Notes under the pieces: model-generated | What the model was told of the DNA's origin: nothing | Database searches by the model: none | Seen by the model: the letters and a program-made list of their open reading frames with translations, nothing else | Shown here: one piece after another, positions 1-9,830 of the stretch | Layout: each line of letters opens with the position of its first letter | Position numbering within the stretch: position 1 is the stretch's first letter | Position numbers and translations under genes: made by a program | Assembly (NCBI RefSeq): GCF_030064675.1 | Contig: NZ_CP116413.1 | Span: forward strand, 7,531,501 to 7,595,500 | Direction: 5' to 3' | Origin: Crossiella sp. CA-258035 | GTDB lineage: Bacteria; Actinomycetota; Actinomycetes; Mycobacteriales; Pseudonocardiaceae | Length of the DNA: 64,000 nt

Positions 1-1111
1 CGTACCGGCGGCGGGCTGGGGGCAGGCAGACGCATTCGCTGTCGCGGGGTGGGGCGCAGGGACAAGGGTTGGTGGCCAGGACGAGTTGGAAGCGGGATGG
101 GTAGCGGACCAGGCCGTCGCGGCGGGCCAGGCGGACCTCGCCCTGTTCCAGTGCGGTGCGCATGGACTCCAGGCGTTGCGGGCCGAGCTCGCCGGCCTCG
201 TCGATGAACAGGACTCCGTGGTGGGCGGTGCTGATCGCACCGGGTTTGGCCAGGCCGGAGCCGCCGCCGATCAGTCCGGCGACCGAGACGGAGTGGTGCG
301 GGGCGACGAACGGCGGGCTGGTGACCAGCGGCGACTCCGGGGACAGGGTGCCTGCCAGCGAGTGGATGGCGGTGACCTCGAGGGACTGTTCGCTGGTCAG
401 GGGAGGCACCAGGCCGACGAGGCGTTCGGCGAGCATGGTCTTGCCGGTACCGGGTGGGCCGACGAGCAGGAGGTGGTGGCCGCCGGCGGCGGCGACCTCG
501 AGTGCCCAGCGGGCCTCGGGTTGGCCGAGGACGTCGGCCAGGTCGGGGCAGGGGGTTGTGGGCGCGCCGGTGGTGGGTGGCGGGGTGGGCAGGTCGGCTT
601 GGCCGCGGAGCCAGCGGAGGACTTCGGCGAGGGTGTTGGCACCGTAGACGTCCAGGTCGGACACCAGGCCCGCCTCGGGAAGTGTGGGCGTGGGCACCAC
701 GGCTCGGCGGATGCCCGCGCGCCGGGCGGCGAGCAGGGACGGGAGGACGCCGCGGATAGGGCGGAGCCTGCCGTCCAGGGCCAGTTCGCCGAGCAGGGCG
801 GTGGAGTCGAGCGCCTCCTGGGGGATGGCGGCCGCGGCGGCGAGGGCCACGCAGGCCAGGGCGAGGTCGTAGCCCGCACCGGTCTTGGGCAGGGCGGCGG
901 GTGACAGGGCGAAGGTGATCTTCCGCTCGGGCCAGGGTTCTTCGCTGTTGCAGACAGCGGCCCTGACCCGCTCCTTGGACTGCTGGAGCGCGGTGTCGGG
1001 GAGGCCGACGATCTGTACGCCAGGGCGACCGCCGCCGAGGTCGGCCTCGATCTCGACGAGGAGGCCGTCCACGCCGAAGAGGGCTACGGACCAAGCTCTG
1101 GCCGGGGGCAT
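1..1111 (-). CDS. yifB: YifB/ComM-type Mg-chelatase-like AAA+ ATPase (3' end outside window)
   Basis: ATG at 1109-1111 opens a frame that runs off the left edge after about 370 codons; the family is about 500 residues, so the C-terminal part is missing. The N-terminal half is the Lon-protease-like fold typical of YifB/ComM (IVGLPDTAL, ERVRAAV). It is followed by a Mg-chelatase-type AAA+ module with Walker A GPPGTGKT at residues 218-225, Walker B VLFIDE at about 300-305, and the family Cys cluster NPCPC near the edge. In naturally competent bacteria ComM is a branch-migration helicase acting on recombination intermediates; its actinobacterial role is less clear. It is the last gene of the conserved block here, but is separated from yraN by an unusual 507-bp gap. 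Confidence 0.93.
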   Translation of the reverse strand, partial: MPPARAWSVALFGVDGLLVEIEADLGGGRPGVQIVGLPDTALQQSKERVRAAVCNSEEPWPERKITFALSPAALPKTGAGYDLALACVALAAAAAIPQEALDSTALLGELALDGRLRPIRGVLPSLLAARRAGIRRAVVPTPTLPEAGLVSDLDVYGANTLAEVLRWLRGQADLPTPPPTTGAPTTPCPDLADVLGQPEARWALEVAAAGGHHLLLVGPPGTGKTMLAERLVGLVPPLTSEQSLEVTAIHSLAGTLSPESPLVTSPPFVAPHHSVSVAGLIGGGSGLAKPGAISTAHHGVLFIDEAGELGPQRLESMRTALEQGEVRLARRDGLVRYPSRFQLVLATNPCPCAPPRDSECVCLPPARRRY

Positions 1112-1618
1112 GAGGGCAACTCCAGGCAGTGCGAAGGGAAGGGAAGGGAAGGGAGGAGGGAGAAGAGAGGAGGAAGGAGGCGGGAGAGACGGGAGGGTCG
1201 GAGGGGGCGGGGACGGGCGGAGGGGAGAGCGGAAGCGGTGGGCGGGTGGAGGAATGGGTGGATGGGTGGATGGGTGGGTGGGAGGGGGCGGTGTGGCAGA
1301 TGAGGAGGGGAGGGAGGAGATGGGGTGGTGGAAGGTGTCGGCGCGGCGGAGAAGGCGGGAAGGAGGAGGTTGAGGGCGGGGAGAGACGTTGGGGTGACAG
1401 AGAAGATGGGAGGGCGTTGGGGATGTTGGGGCGGGGAGGAGGGGTGAGTGGCTTGGGTGGGAGGGGCCGGGGAGTGCTGAAGGCGTGCGGGGGTGGCCGA
1501 GGCACTGTTGGTGGCTCGGCTGGGTGAAGGGCGTGCGGAGGGGCGAGAAGGGGGCTGCTACCTCGGGTGGACGCCTCGGAGAAGTGCCAGTGGGCAGGCT
1601 GGGGCGGCCGGTGGCGCG
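1112..1618. other. 507-bp non-coding gap with extreme G bias on the + strand
   Basis: Between yraN (stop 1619) and yifB (start 1111) I see no credible gene. Plus-strand C is almost absent from about 1130 to 1480 and the sequence is built from short purine-rich runs: GGGAA repeats near 1137-1150, ATGGGTGG repeats at 1254-1277, and many GGGG tracts. Open frames crossing it have no family resemblance and only reflect lack of stops. In other actinobacteria yraN and yifB usually lie close together, so the gap is odd. Confidence 0.7.
1254..1277 (+). repeat. Three tandem copies of ATGGGTGG, G-quadruplex-type motif
   Basis: The 8-mer ATGGGTGG occurs three times head to tail and is followed by GTGGGAGGGGG. 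Four or more GGG runs with 1-5-nt loops fit the classical G-quadruplex pattern on the + strand, which is the template strand for yraN-yifB transcription. Folding in vivo is inference. Confidence 0.6.
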
Positions 1619-2020
1619 CTAGAGGATGGCGCGGCGGTGGTCGAGGATTGGGGGGTCGCCTGGGGGCCATTGGATGGCTATGAGGTCGCAGCGGATGGGG
1701 ACCCAGGGGACGTGGTGCAGGGCGAGCCAGGATTCTGTGGTTTCGCGGATGCGGCGGGCCTGACGGGGGGTCAGGGCGGCGGCGGGGGGCTCGAAGGCCG
1801 GGTCGCTGCGGGTTTTGACCTCGCAGACGATGAGGGTTTTGCCGTCGGTGGCGATGAGGTCCAGCTCGCCGTGGCGGCAGGTGTAGTTGGTGTCCAGGAT
1901 GGTCAGGCCCTGGGACTCCAGGTATTGCGCGGCCAGGGCCTCGCCGCGGCGGCCCAGGGTCTTGTTGTGGGCGGTGGCGCGGGATTCCAGGGTTGCGGTG
2001 AGGGTGGCCGTGGGGGGCAT
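1619..2020 (-). CDS. yraN: YraN-family (UPF0102) nuclease-like protein
   Basis: The 133-residue protein has the UPF0102 core: RRGE at about 24-27, GELD at 51-54 and EVKTR at 67-71, a PD-(D/E)XK-like arrangement related to Holliday-junction resolvases. Length is normal for the family. No biochemical role is firmly established. It lies in the canonical place downstream of rnhB/DUF2469 and upstream of yifB, but both flanks (2021-2188 and 1112-1618) are unusually G-rich non-coding stretches. Confidence 0.92.
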   Translation of the reverse strand: MPPTATLTATLESRATAHNKTLGRRGEALAAQYLESQGLTILDTNYTCRHGELDLIATDGKTLIVCEVKTRSDPAFEPPAAALTPRQARRIRETTESWLALHHVPWVPIRCDLIAIQWPPGDPPILDHRRAIL

Positions 2021-2188
2021 GGGGGCTCCTGGGTCGGAGGACGGGGTGTCTTCTTCGACCCTGGTGGGAGCGGGTGGGGAATGCCAGGTGGGGTGGGGCG
2101 GGGTGTGGATAAGTGGGTGGGTGGCGGGGTGGGGACCCGGGGGGTGTGGATAGGTCGCGATCTTGGGCGGGGGTGGGGCGGGGGTGTG

Positions 2189-2512
2189 CTATTGGCCGAA
2201 GGGGCCGGATTCGGGGAGGCGGAGGTCTGGCTTGTCCAGCTCCTCGACGTTGACGTCCTTGAAGGTGATCACCCGGACGTTCTTCACGAACCGTGCGGGG
2301 CGGTACATGTCCCACACCCACGCATCCGACATGCGCACCTCGAAGTAGACCTCGCCGTCGGCGTTGCGCACCTGCACGTCCACCGCGTTGGCCAGGTAGA
2401 ACCGCCGCTCGGTCTCCACGACGTAGGCGAACTGACCGACTATGTCGCGGTACTCCTTGTAGAGCTGAAGCTCCATCTCGGTCTCGTACTTCTCGAGATC
2501 CTCCGCGCTCAT
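2189..2512 (-). CDS. DUF2469 family protein
   Basis: 107 residues, starting [20 protein letters not shown]. This is the conserved actinobacterial DUF2469 protein found just downstream of rnhB (mycobacterial counterpart Rv2901c). It has an acidic amphipathic N-terminus and a WVWDMYRP segment, with no signal peptide or membrane segment. Its ATG overlaps the rnhB stop by 4 bp (ATGA), so it is probably translationally coupled to rnhB. Function unknown. Confidence 0.93.
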   Translation of the reverse strand: MSAEDLEKYETEMELQLYKEYRDIVGQFAYVVETERRFYLANAVDVQVRNADGEVYFEVRMSDAWVWDMYRPARFVKNVRVITFKDVNVEELDKPDLRLPESGPFGQ

Positions 2513-3372
2513 CCGCCTTCGACCCCTCGTCGTGACACTGCCGCCTCCTCAGCGAGGCGTCCTGGTGGAACCAACACATTCTGGACTACTGGGGCTACGC
2601 CGTTTCGGGCGGTCGCGAGCAGTCCGGTTTTCACCCGCCGGGGCGGGGTCATGCCGTGTTCGGCGGCGGCCGCGATGACGTTCGCGTAGCTCCACCGGTG
2701 TTCGTCGATCGGGCCGTGCGCCCGCAGTGCCGCGCTGTGCTCCGCGGTGCAGTAGCCCTTGTGCACCTCGAAGCCGTACCGCGGCCACTTCTGGTGCAGC
2801 TCGGTCATGATGCGGTCCCTGGTGACCTTGGCCAGCACGCTGGCCGCGGCCACGCAGGCCACCGCCTGGTCGCCCTTGACCACCGGCATGTTCGGCGCGG
2901 TCAGGCCGGGCACCCGGAAGCCGTCGGTGAGCACGTAACCGGGGTGGGTGGCCAGTCGGGCCACCGCCCGGCGCATGCCCTCCAGGTTCACCACGTGGAT
3001 GCCCAGTGCGTCGACCTCGGCCGGGTCGATCACCACCACGGAGTGCGCCAGCGCCCGGTCCAGCACCAGGTCGTACATCCGGTCGCGGGCGGCCGGAGTG
3101 AGCAGCTTGGAGTCGGTCAGGCCCTCGAACCGGCGGACGTCACCCGGCCGCAGCACGCAGGCCGCCACCACCAGCGGTCCGGCACAGGCGCCCCGGCCCG
3201 CCTCGTCCACCCCGGCCACCGGGCCAAGGCCGCGCCGGTCCAGCGCGGCCTGCAAGGCCCAGTTGCCCGAGCTGCCACGGACCACCGCGCGCGGTGGGCA
3301 GGGCAGCTCGGCGGGTGGCGCGGCGCGGCGATCATGGGCGCGACCGGCCGGACGCGTCCTCGCCCCTGCCAT
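2509..3372 (-). CDS. rnhB: Ribonuclease HII
   Basis: 287 residues. The type-2 RNase H active-site block DEAGRG is at 56-61, followed by LTDSKLL, a VVID segment and [21 protein letters not shown], which give the metal-binding acidic residues. It cleaves the RNA strand of RNA/DNA hybrids and single ribonucleotides in DNA. I chose ATG 3372 because it lies 2 bp downstream of the lepB stop; the frame extends further upstream, but that part is antisense-like readthrough of lepB. The first 35 or so residues are a poorly conserved extension, so a later GTG is possible. Confidence 0.9.
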   Translation of the reverse strand: MAGARTRPAGRAHDRRAAPPAELPCPPRAVVRGSSGNWALQAALDRRGLGPVAGVDEAGRGACAGPLVVAACVLRPGDVRRFEGLTDSKLLTPAARDRMYDLVLDRALAHSVVVIDPAEVDALGIHVVNLEGMRRAVARLATHPGYVLTDGFRVPGLTAPNMPVVKGDQAVACVAAASVLAKVTRDRIMTELHQKWPRYGFEVHKGYCTAEHSAALRAHGPIDEHRWSYANVIAAAAEHGMTPPRRVKTGLLATARNGVAPVVQNVLVPPGRLAEEAAVSRRGVEGG

Positions 3373-3374
3373 GG

Positions 3375-4301
3375 TCAGTCGCGTTCCCGCTTCTGCCGCG
3401 AACGCAGCGGCCGTAGGCCCCGGCGGATCAGCCAGAGCGTGGGCACCGCGCCCGCGATGCCGACCCCGGCGGGAATCCCCGCCTGCCACGGCGCGGCACC
3501 GAGGGCGACGGCCTGCGGGTTCGGGTCGTCGATGCCCTGCCAGCGGCTCGGCGGCAGCACGATGACCTGCGCCTTGCCGATCACGTTGTCCACCGGCACC
3601 GGACCGTGGCCCTCGGCACGGGAGTCCGAGGAGTTGTTCCGGTTGTCGCCCATCATCCAGAGATGGCCCTGCGGCACCGTGATCGGGCCGAACCGGGTCT
3701 GGTCCTCGGGACCGCCGCGGTCGGCCTCCCAGTACAGGTACGGCTCGGTCAGCGGCTTGCCGTCGACCAGCAGCCGGTTCTGGTCGTCGCAGCACTGCAC
3801 CGTCTGCCCGCCGACCGCGATCACCCGCTTGACGAAGTCCCGCTCGTCCGGCGGCGCGAGGCCGATGAACGAGCCGAGGCCCTGCAGCCAGCGGACGAAG
3901 GAGTTCGACGAGCGGGACCCCACGATCTCCGGGCTCCACGAGTCGGGGCCGCGGAAGACCACGACGTCACCCGGCTCGGGGTTGCTGAAGCGGTAGGTCA
4001 CCTTGTCGACCAGCACCCGGTCGTTCGTGCACCCGGCGCAGCCGTGGAGGGTCTGCTCCATCGACTGCGACGGGATCACGTACACCCGGGCCAGGAACTC
4101 CTGGATCAGGAAGGTGAGCAGCAGCGCGACCACGATCAGGATCGGCAACTCCTTCCAGAAGGAGCCCTTTTTCTTGGGCTTCTTCGTATGGAAGGGCTTC
4201 TCCTCCGTTGCCCCGGCCCCGGCACGCGGGGTGCCGTGGGCGGGGGTGGAGTCATCCGGATCGTTGTGCTGAGGCTGGGAAGCCACGATGTCGGCCACCA
4301 A
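3375..4301 (-). CDS. lepB: Signal peptidase I
   Basis: 308 residues. A charged cytoplasmic N-terminus (Lys-rich, 35-46) precedes one membrane segment at about 52-70. Box B follows with the catalytic Ser80 (PSQSM), then the general-base Lys158 ([10 protein letters not shown]) and box [12 protein letters not shown] at 218-228. A second hydrophobic stretch near the C-terminus (about 268-288) is followed by a basic tail, giving the two-anchor topology common in actinobacteria. It removes Sec and Tat signal peptides outside the membrane. It is in the rplS-lepB-rnhB order typical of the phylum. The extra cysteines (HGCAGC, QCCDD) could form disulfides. Confidence 0.96.
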   Translation of the reverse strand: MVADIVASQPQHNDPDDSTPAHGTPRAGAGATEEKPFHTKKPKKKGSFWKELPILIVVALLLTFLIQEFLARVYVIPSQSMEQTLHGCAGCTNDRVLVDKVTYRFSNPEPGDVVVFRGPDSWSPEIVGSRSSNSFVRWLQGLGSFIGLAPPDERDFVKRVIAVGGQTVQCCDDQNRLLVDGKPLTEPYLYWEADRGGPEDQTRFGPITVPQGHLWMMGDNRNNSSDSRAEGHGPVPVDNVIGKAQVIVLPPSRWQGIDDPNPQAVALGAAPWQAGIPAGVGIAGAVPTLWLIRRGLRPLRSRQKRERD

Positions 4302-4331
4302 GTCAGGCTACGTGACGGGACTTCGCCCCGA

Positions 4332-4691
4332 TCACTTGGCGGGGACCGTGTCCCGCTTCTCCTTGATCTTCGCGGCCTTGCCGCGCAGCTCGCGCAGGTA
4401 GTAGAGCTTGGCCCGGCGCACGTCGCCGCGGGTCACCAGCTCGATCTTGGCCAGGTTCGGGGAGTGCACCGGGAAGGTGCGCTCGACGCCGACGCCGAAG
4501 GAGACCTTGCGGACGGTGAAGGTCTCGCGGATGCCACCGTTCTGGCGGCGGATGACCACGCCCTGGAACACCTGGACGCGCTCACGAGAACCCTCGATGA
4601 CGCGAACGTGCACCTTCAGCGTGTCGCCCGGTCGGAATTCCGGGATGTCAGAACGCAGCGACTGGGCGTCCAGAGCGTCCAGGGTGTTCAT
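4332..4691 (-). CDS. rplS: 50S ribosomal protein L19
   Basis: 119 residues, full length, with the L19 core ([46 protein letters not shown]). L19 sits at the 30S-50S interface. A GAGGA ribosome-binding site lies about 10 nt before ATG 4691. The 172 bp between it and trmD (4692-4863) probably contain its own promoter. Confidence 0.98.
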   Translation of the reverse strand: MNTLDALDAQSLRSDIPEFRPGDTLKVHVRVIEGSRERVQVFQGVVIRRQNGGIRETFTVRKVSFGVGVERTFPVHSPNLAKIELVTRGDVRRAKLYYLRELRGKAAKIKEKRDTVPAK

Positions 4692-4863
4692 GGGTGTTCC
4701 GTCCTCGTCATTCTCAGAGTTCTCACTTACGCCCTAGGTCCGTCGCCGTGTCCGCGAGAGGGCCCGTCAGGGGTGAGCTTCCGGTGTGCGCGCCGGTCAG
4801 CGACCGGCAGCAGCAACCTGTCCAGTGTGCCAGACGGGGTAGTCGGGCACGAAATCGACCTGG

Positions 4864-5622
4864 TCAGGACTGGTGGTCCTGGGCGCGCAGCTGGTCGAGC
4901 AGCTTCCGGTCGTGCTTGTCCAGCGCGTCCTCGGTCAGCGCGGCCAGCAGGTCGGGGCGGCGGTGGTAGGTGCGCTCCAGGGCGCGGTCGCGGCGCCAGC
5001 GGTTGATCGCGGCGTGGTTGCCGGAGCGGAGCACCTCCGGCACCGGCAGGCCCTGCCAGACCTCGGGCCTGGTGTAGCTGGGGCCTTCCAGCAGGCCGTC
5101 GGAGAAGGAGTCCTGCTCGTGCGAGGCCTGGTTGCCCAGCACCCCCGGCAGCAGCCGGACCACGGCCTCGACCATGACCAGCACCGCGGCCTCGCCGCCG
5201 ATGAGCACGTAGTCGCCGATGGAGACCTCGTCCACCGGCATCCGCGCCGAGGCGGCGTCGACCACGCGCTGGTCGATGCCCTCGTAGCGGCCGCAGGCGA
5301 AGACCAGGTGCTCTTCCCTGGCGTAGGCCTGGGCCATGGCCTGGGTGAACGGGCGGCCCGCCGGCGTGGGCACGATCAGCCGGGGCGCGGGCTCGGCCGG
5401 GCAGATGTCGTCCAGGGCCTCGCCCCAGACCTGCGGCTTCATCACCATGCCCGGACCGCCGCCGTAGGGGCTGTCGTCGACCGAGCGGTGCACGTCGTGC
5501 GCGTAGTTCCGCAGGTCGTGCACGCCGAGCTGGATGAGGCCGCGGTCGAGGGCCTTGCCGAGCAGCGCCTCGCGCAGCGGGGCGACGTACTCGGGGAAGA
5601 TGGTGATGACGTCCAGGCGCAC
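4864..5622 (-). CDS. trmD: tRNA (guanine-N1-)-methyltransferase TrmD
   Basis: 252 residues. It has the SPOUT trefoil-knot motifs: [25 protein letters not shown] and the SAM-binding knot [15 protein letters not shown], with the C-terminal helical domain carrying [16 protein letters not shown]. It methylates G37 of tRNAs that read CNN codons, preventing +1 frameshifting. It starts 12 bp after the rimM stop, in the standard rpsP-khpA-rimM-trmD operon. Confidence 0.97.
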   Translation of the reverse strand: MRLDVITIFPEYVAPLREALLGKALDRGLIQLGVHDLRNYAHDVHRSVDDSPYGGGPGMVMKPQVWGEALDDICPAEPAPRLIVPTPAGRPFTQAMAQAYAREEHLVFACGRYEGIDQRVVDAASARMPVDEVSIGDYVLIGGEAAVLVMVEAVVRLLPGVLGNQASHEQDSFSDGLLEGPSYTRPEVWQGLPVPEVLRSGNHAAINRWRRDRALERTYHRRPDLLAALTEDALDKHDRKLLDQLRAQDHQS

Positions 5623-5634
5623 GCGCGTTCGTTT

Positions 5635-6153
5635 CTACTGGTCGAAGAGGCCTTCGGGTGGGTCGATGACAACCCTGCGGCCTTGGAGGTCGACCTCCGG
5701 CACGATGGCCCTGACAAACGGCACGAGCAGTTCGGCGCCGTCGGCGTCGAGCACGAGCAGCTCGCCTGCCGGGCCGTGCAGGACCTCGCGGACCACGCCG
5801 ATGGCGGCTCCGGTGGTGTCCACCGCGGCCAGGCCCTCCAGCTGGTGGTCGTAGAAGGCGTCCGGCTCGGTGATCTCGGGCAGCTCGCTGACCGGGACGG
5901 TGAGCAGGACCCCGCGGAGGGCGTCCGCGGCGGAACGGTCGGCCACGCCCTCGAAGGTCACCAGCAGCCGCCCGGCGTGTGGCCGGGCGGCTGTGATGGT
6001 GAGGCTCCTGGACGCGCCCTGACGGGGCTTGCCCGTCAGGACGGTGCCGATGGCGAACCGGTCGTCCGGCTCGTCGGTGTGCACGTCCACGACGAGCTCG
6101 CCGCGGATGCCGTGCGACCGGGCGATGCGCCCGACGACCACTTCGGTGCTCAC
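5635..6153 (-). CDS. rimM: 16S rRNA processing protein RimM
   Basis: 172 residues: N-terminal RimM beta-barrel ([17 protein letters not shown]) and C-terminal PRC-barrel ([12 protein letters not shown] ... [26 protein letters not shown]). It helps mature the 3' domain of 16S rRNA by binding S19. It lies between khpA (20 bp upstream) and trmD, matching the universal order. Confidence 0.96.
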   Translation of the reverse strand: MSTEVVVGRIARSHGIRGELVVDVHTDEPDDRFAIGTVLTGKPRQGASRSLTITAARPHAGRLLVTFEGVADRSAADALRGVLLTVPVSELPEITEPDAFYDHQLEGLAAVDTTGAAIGVVREVLHGPAGELLVLDADGAELLVPFVRAIVPEVDLQGRRVVIDPPEGLFDQ

Positions 6154-6173
6154 GGAGATGACGTCCGCGGTGC

Positions 6174-6413
6174 TCAGCGGTCGGTGTCGACGACGTCGAC
6201 CCGGAGGCCCCGGCCGCCGATGCCGGACATGACGGTGCGCAGCGCGGTCGCCGTGCGACCGCCCCTGCCGATCACCTTGCCGAGGTCCTCGGGGTGCACG
6301 TGCACCTCGAGGGTTCGCCCGCGGCGGGTCGTGATCAGCTGGACGCGCACGTCGTCCGGGTGGTCGACGATGCCGCGGACCAGGTGCTCGAGAGCGTCCG
6401 CGAGTACCGTCAT
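6174..6413 (-). CDS. khpA: KH-domain RNA-binding protein KhpA
   Basis: 79 residues forming a single KH domain with the GXXG loop VIGRGGRT in the middle. Small KhpA proteins bind RNA, often with KhpB (not in this window), and influence translation and division in Gram-positives. The ATG overlaps the rpsP stop by 4 bp (ATGA), so it is translationally coupled to S16. Confidence 0.93.
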   Translation of the reverse strand: MTVLADALEHLVRGIVDHPDDVRVQLITTRRGRTLEVHVHPEDLGKVIGRGGRTATALRTVMSGIGGRGLRVDVVDTDR

Positions 6414-6880
6414 GCGCCGGCGTCCTCAGCCTTCTCGGCGCCCTCGGCGGACGCGGGGGCCTCGTCGGCGGCCTTCTCGGCCTTCTTCGGGGCCTTCTTC
6501 TGCTTCGGGGTGGTGGCGTCGGTCGACGGCTCGTCGCCAGCGGCGGCGAGCGCGGCCTCGAACAGCGCCTTCTTGTCGGCCTTGGGCTCCTTGACCTTCA
6601 GGGTGCCCTCGGCGGGGGCCGGCAGGCCCTTGAACTTCTGCCAGTCACCGGTCAGCTCGAGCAGGCGCTGCACGGGCTCGGTCGGCTGCGCGCCGACACC
6701 CAGCCAGTACGCCGCACGCTCGGCGTTGACCTCGATGAAGCTCGGCTCGTCCTTGGGGTGGTACTTGCCGATCGTCTCGATCGCCTTGCCGTTGCGGCGG
6801 GTGCGTGCGTCGGCGACCACGATGCGGTAGTACGGCTGGCGGATCTTGCCAAGGCGCATGAGCTTGATCTTGACGGCCAC
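6410..6880 (-). CDS. rpsP: 30S ribosomal protein S16
   Basis: 156 residues. The first 85 or so are S16 ([20 protein letters not shown]). The rest is an Ala/Lys/Glu-rich low-complexity tail, longer than most bacterial S16 tails but common in actinobacteria. I chose GTG 6880, not the ATG 36 nt upstream: a GAGGAG Shine-Dalgarno lies about 11 nt before it and the family starts exactly there. First gene of the rpsP-khpA-rimM-trmD operon. Confidence 0.95.
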   Translation of the reverse strand: MAVKIKLMRLGKIRQPYYRIVVADARTRRNGKAIETIGKYHPKDEPSFIEVNAERAAYWLGVGAQPTEPVQRLLELTGDWQKFKGLPAPAEGTLKVKEPKADKKALFEAALAAAGDEPSTDATTPKQKKAPKKAEKAADEAPASAEGAEKAEDAGA

Positions 6881-7055
6881 GGGTAGCGGTGCTCCTCGAA
6901 ATTCTGTGCTGCTCACGGGTGAGCGCCTGCCTGCCCGCGTGGGGTTGCGGGGGCGGTGCGCTCGGTTGTCGGAGCCGTGGCACGGTGAGAGGGACCGACC
7001 ATGGCGGACAGCCAGCCATTGTGCCAGATGGGGTGGCGGGGGGACGAATTCGGGG

Positions 7056-7808
7056 TCAGGCGAAGGCGGTGAGGGTGACGCCGGCCTCGGTCAGCGCGGC
7101 CCGGACCGCGACCGCGTGCGCGACCGCGCCGGGGGTGTCCCCGTGCAGGCAGAGCGAGCGCGCGCCGCTGACCAGCACGGACCCGTCCACCGCGAGGATC
7201 TCGCCGCGCTCGGCCAGTCGCACCGCGCGCTCGACCACGTCCTCGGTGCTGGTCAGCAGCGCGCCGGGCTGACCGCGCGGCACCAGGGTGCCCTCCGGGG
7301 TGTAGCCGCGGTCGGCGAATGCCTCTTGCACCGCGGGCAGTCCGGCGGCCTCGGCGGCGGCGAGCAGCCGGGAACCGGGCAGGCCGAGCACGGGCAGCTC
7401 GCCGAAGGCGCGCACCCCGGCGACCACGGCGGCGGCCTGGGCCTCGTGGTGCACCACGGCGTTGTAGAGCGCGCCGTGCGGCTTGACGTAGCGGACCTCG
7501 GTGCCGGCCGCGCGGGCGCAGGCGGACAGCGCGCCGATCTGGTAGAGCACCTCGTCGGCCAGCTCGGCCGGGTCGGCGTCGATGAACCGGCGGCCGAACC
7601 CGGCCAGGTCGCGGTAGGAGACCTGGGCGCCGACCGCGACCCCGGCGGCGGTCGCGGCCTGGCAGACCCTGCGCATGGTGGCCGGATCGCCGGCGTGGAA
7701 GCCGCAGGCCACGTTCGCCGAGGTGACCACCGCCAGCAGTGCCTCGTCATCGCCCAGCCGCCAGATGCCGAAGCCCTCGCCGAGGTCGCTGTTGAGGTCC
7801 AGCCTCAC
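7056..7808 (-). CDS. pxpA: LamB/YcsF family protein, 5-oxoprolinase subunit A-like
   Basis: 250 residues from GTG 7808. It has the family signatures [40 protein letters not shown] and KPHGALYN. With PxpB and PxpC this subunit hydrolyses 5-oxoproline with ATP; no pxpB or pxpC is present here, so either they are elsewhere or the protein acts alone. The GTG overlaps the stop of the upstream CPBP gene by 4 bp (GTGA), indicating coupling. The frame stays open far upstream, but that part is antisense to the CPBP genes' real frame. Confidence 0.92.
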   Translation of the reverse strand: MRLDLNSDLGEGFGIWRLGDDEALLAVVTSANVACGFHAGDPATMRRVCQAATAAGVAVGAQVSYRDLAGFGRRFIDADPAELADEVLYQIGALSACARAAGTEVRYVKPHGALYNAVVHHEAQAAAVVAGVRAFGELPVLGLPGSRLLAAAEAAGLPAVQEAFADRGYTPEGTLVPRGQPGALLTSTEDVVERAVRLAERGEILAVDGSVLVSGARSLCLHGDTPGAVAHAVAVRAALTEAGVTLTAFA

Positions 7809-8617
7809 GCCGGGATCACCCCTGTCATGATCAGCAGCATGCCCAGCGCGGGCAGCAGGTTGTTGACCTGGTGCACCACGATGCTGGCCAGCAGGCCGCC
7901 GGTGTACATCCTGGCCAGGCCCATCGGGATGGCGATGAACAGCAGCAGCGGGGTGCGTTCCGGCTCGAAGTGGGCGACCGCGAAGACCATGGTGCTGAGC
8001 ACGAACGCGGCCCAGCGGCCCCAGCCGAGCCGTTCCACCGCGCCCCACAGCAGGCCGCGGTAGACGATCTCCTCGCAGAGCGGGCCGACCAGCCACAGGT
8101 GCAGGAACACGATCGCGGCCAGCACCGGGGACATGGACACCCCGTCGAGCACCTTGCCGACCGCGGAGGTGGCCTGGTCGTTGCCCACCCAGGCGGCCCA
8201 GAGCCGGGTGGCGTAGAGGGTGGGCACCAGGGCGATCGCGCCGATGGCCAGCCCGATGCTGGCGTGCCGCCAGTTCCAGCGCAGCCGCAGGTCGGCCAGC
8301 GGGCCGTTGCCGCGCACCACGGTGATCAGCACCGCGACCAGCGCGCCGGTCAGGGTGGGCAGGGACAGCACCGCGACCAGCTCCAGCGGGCCGATCCGGT
8401 CGCCGGGGGCGGGCCGGAACAGGGCGCTGAGCGTGACCGAGACCAGCAGGAACGCGCCGAAGGAGATCAGGAAGGCGCCGAAGCCCCACTTGTGCGGCTT
8501 GGCCGGGGTGTCGAAGAGCGCATCGGCAGGACGCTCGCCGAGGGAGCGCAACGTCGTCCACCACCGGAGTGCGGCCGGGGGTTCGCCCAACGGCTCCGGC
8601 GTCTGCGATGCGTTCAC
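7805..8617 (-). CDS. CPBP family intramembrane metalloprotease
   Basis: 270 residues with about seven hydrophobic segments. The three CPBP (Rce1/Abi) motifs are present: [16 protein letters not shown] and HQVNN, giving the Glu/His metal-binding residues expected of an active protease. The N-terminal 40 residues are soluble. Such proteins cleave prenylated or other membrane substrates; the substrate here is unknown. A second, divergent copy lies immediately upstream (8690-9814) in the same direction, 72 bp away. Confidence 0.88.
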   Translation of the reverse strand: MNASQTPEPLGEPPAALRWWTTLRSLGERPADALFDTPAKPHKWGFGAFLISFGAFLLVSVTLSALFRPAPGDRIGPLELVAVLSLPTLTGALVAVLITVVRGNGPLADLRLRWNWRHASIGLAIGAIALVPTLYATRLWAAWVGNDQATSAVGKVLDGVSMSPVLAAIVFLHLWLVGPLCEEIVYRGLLWGAVERLGWGRWAAFVLSTMVFAVAHFEPERTPLLLFIAIPMGLARMYTGGLLASIVVHQVNNLLPALGMLLIMTGVIPA

Positions 8618-8689
8618 GGGCGCCTCCGAACAGCTGGGGGGTTGCGATCGGGAAGAACTGTCCCACCTTAGCCAGTAGGACTACCCGGT

Positions 8690-9814
8690 TCAGCCGCCCT
8701 GTACGAGGTCCGCCGCGAAGAAGATCAACGCGGCCGGCAGCAGGTTGTTCACCGCGTGCGCCACGATGCTGGCGCCGATCCGTCCGGTGAGCATTCTGGC
8801 CCAGCCCATCGCGATGCCCTGGGCGAACAGTCCGAGGGTGCGTTCGGGCTCCTGGTGCATGAGCGAGAAGACCAGCGCGGTGAGCACCAGGATGGCGAAC
8901 CTGGGCACCCGGTACTGCTCCAGCGCGCCCCAGAGCGCGCCCCTGGTCAGCAGCTCCTCGGTGAGCGGGGCGCCGAGGAACAGGAACAGCGCGAACAGGG
9001 CCAGCCAGATCGTGCGTCCCTCGTTGGTGGCGACCAGGCCACTCGACGGGGCGGAGGGCTCGCCGCGCAGGCCGAACACGATCAGGTTGATCAGGAAGGC
9101 GGCGCCGATGGAGATCACGCCGCAGACCAGGCCGACCTTGACGTCGCGCAGGGTGGGCACGATGCCGAAGTCGCGGCGCAGGCCGCTGCCCTTCCACCAG
9201 CTGGCGATGGCCGGAACCAGGCCGAGGAACAGGTTGGGCACGAAGGAGAGCAGCAGCAGCGGGCCGAGCACCGGGGGCTCGGCCGGGTCGAAGCCGCTGA
9301 CCTGGCCGGCCATCACCGAGCTGATCACCAGTCCGACCAGGTGGAAGGCGCCGTAGCCGAGGACGAAGACCAGGATGCCCCAGTGCACGCTGGTGCGGGT
9401 GGCGGCGACCTGTTGCGCCTCGTAGAAGCGGGGGTGCAGGTAGGGGTTCTGGTTCTGGTCGACGCCGCGCATGGGGGCGGAGTAGGCGGACCAGGACGGG
9501 GGTTGGGTGGCCTGGATCGGGGTGAAGGCGGGCGAGGGGGCCGGGGGTGGGGGTGCGGTGGCCGGGAGCTGGTCCAGGCCGGGTGGGGTGGCGGGGGACG
9601 CCGGGGGGTGGGTGAGGGCCGGGAAGGTGGCTGGTGGGTCGCCGAGGCCGGGTGGGAGCTGGGCGACGGGAGGTGCGGCAGGCGCGGGCGGGCTGCTGGG
9701 CGCGGGTGCGGCCGCGGGCGGGGCCTGCGCGGCCGGGGGCGCGGGTTGGGTGGCGGGACGGGCGAAGCCGGTGGGTGGTGTGGCCTCGTCGTCCTGGTGT
9801 GGCGCACCTGTCAT
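8690..9814 (-). CDS. CPBP family intramembrane metalloprotease with Pro/Ala-rich N-terminus
   Basis: 374 residues. The first 110 or so are a Pro/Ala-rich, probably disordered cytoplasmic tail. The rest is a multi-pass membrane domain with CPBP motifs [16 protein letters not shown] and HAVNN. It resembles the neighbour at 7805-8617 around these motifs (both read EPERT after the second motif), so the pair probably arose by tandem duplication. Substrate unknown. Confidence 0.88.
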   Translation of the reverse strand: MTGAPHQDDEATPPTGFARPATQPAPPAAQAPPAAAPAPSSPPAPAAPPVAQLPPGLGDPPATFPALTHPPASPATPPGLDQLPATAPPPPAPSPAFTPIQATQPPSWSAYSAPMRGVDQNQNPYLHPRFYEAQQVAATRTSVHWGILVFVLGYGAFHLVGLVISSVMAGQVSGFDPAEPPVLGPLLLLSFVPNLFLGLVPAIASWWKGSGLRRDFGIVPTLRDVKVGLVCGVISIGAAFLINLIVFGLRGEPSAPSSGLVATNEGRTIWLALFALFLFLGAPLTEELLTRGALWGALEQYRVPRFAILVLTALVFSLMHQEPERTLGLFAQGIAMGWARMLTGRIGASIVAHAVNNLLPAALIFFAADLVQGG

Positions 9815-9830
9815 CTGGTCCTCCGCCGGG

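Noticed and set aside
1254-1277. CRISPR or other spaced-repeat array
   Set aside because: The repeats are 8 bp and contiguous, with no spacers and no cas genes in the window.
885-1527. Open frames across the G-rich gap
   Set aside because: Composed almost only of Gly, Arg, Glu, Trp from purine runs; no start signal or family resemblance.
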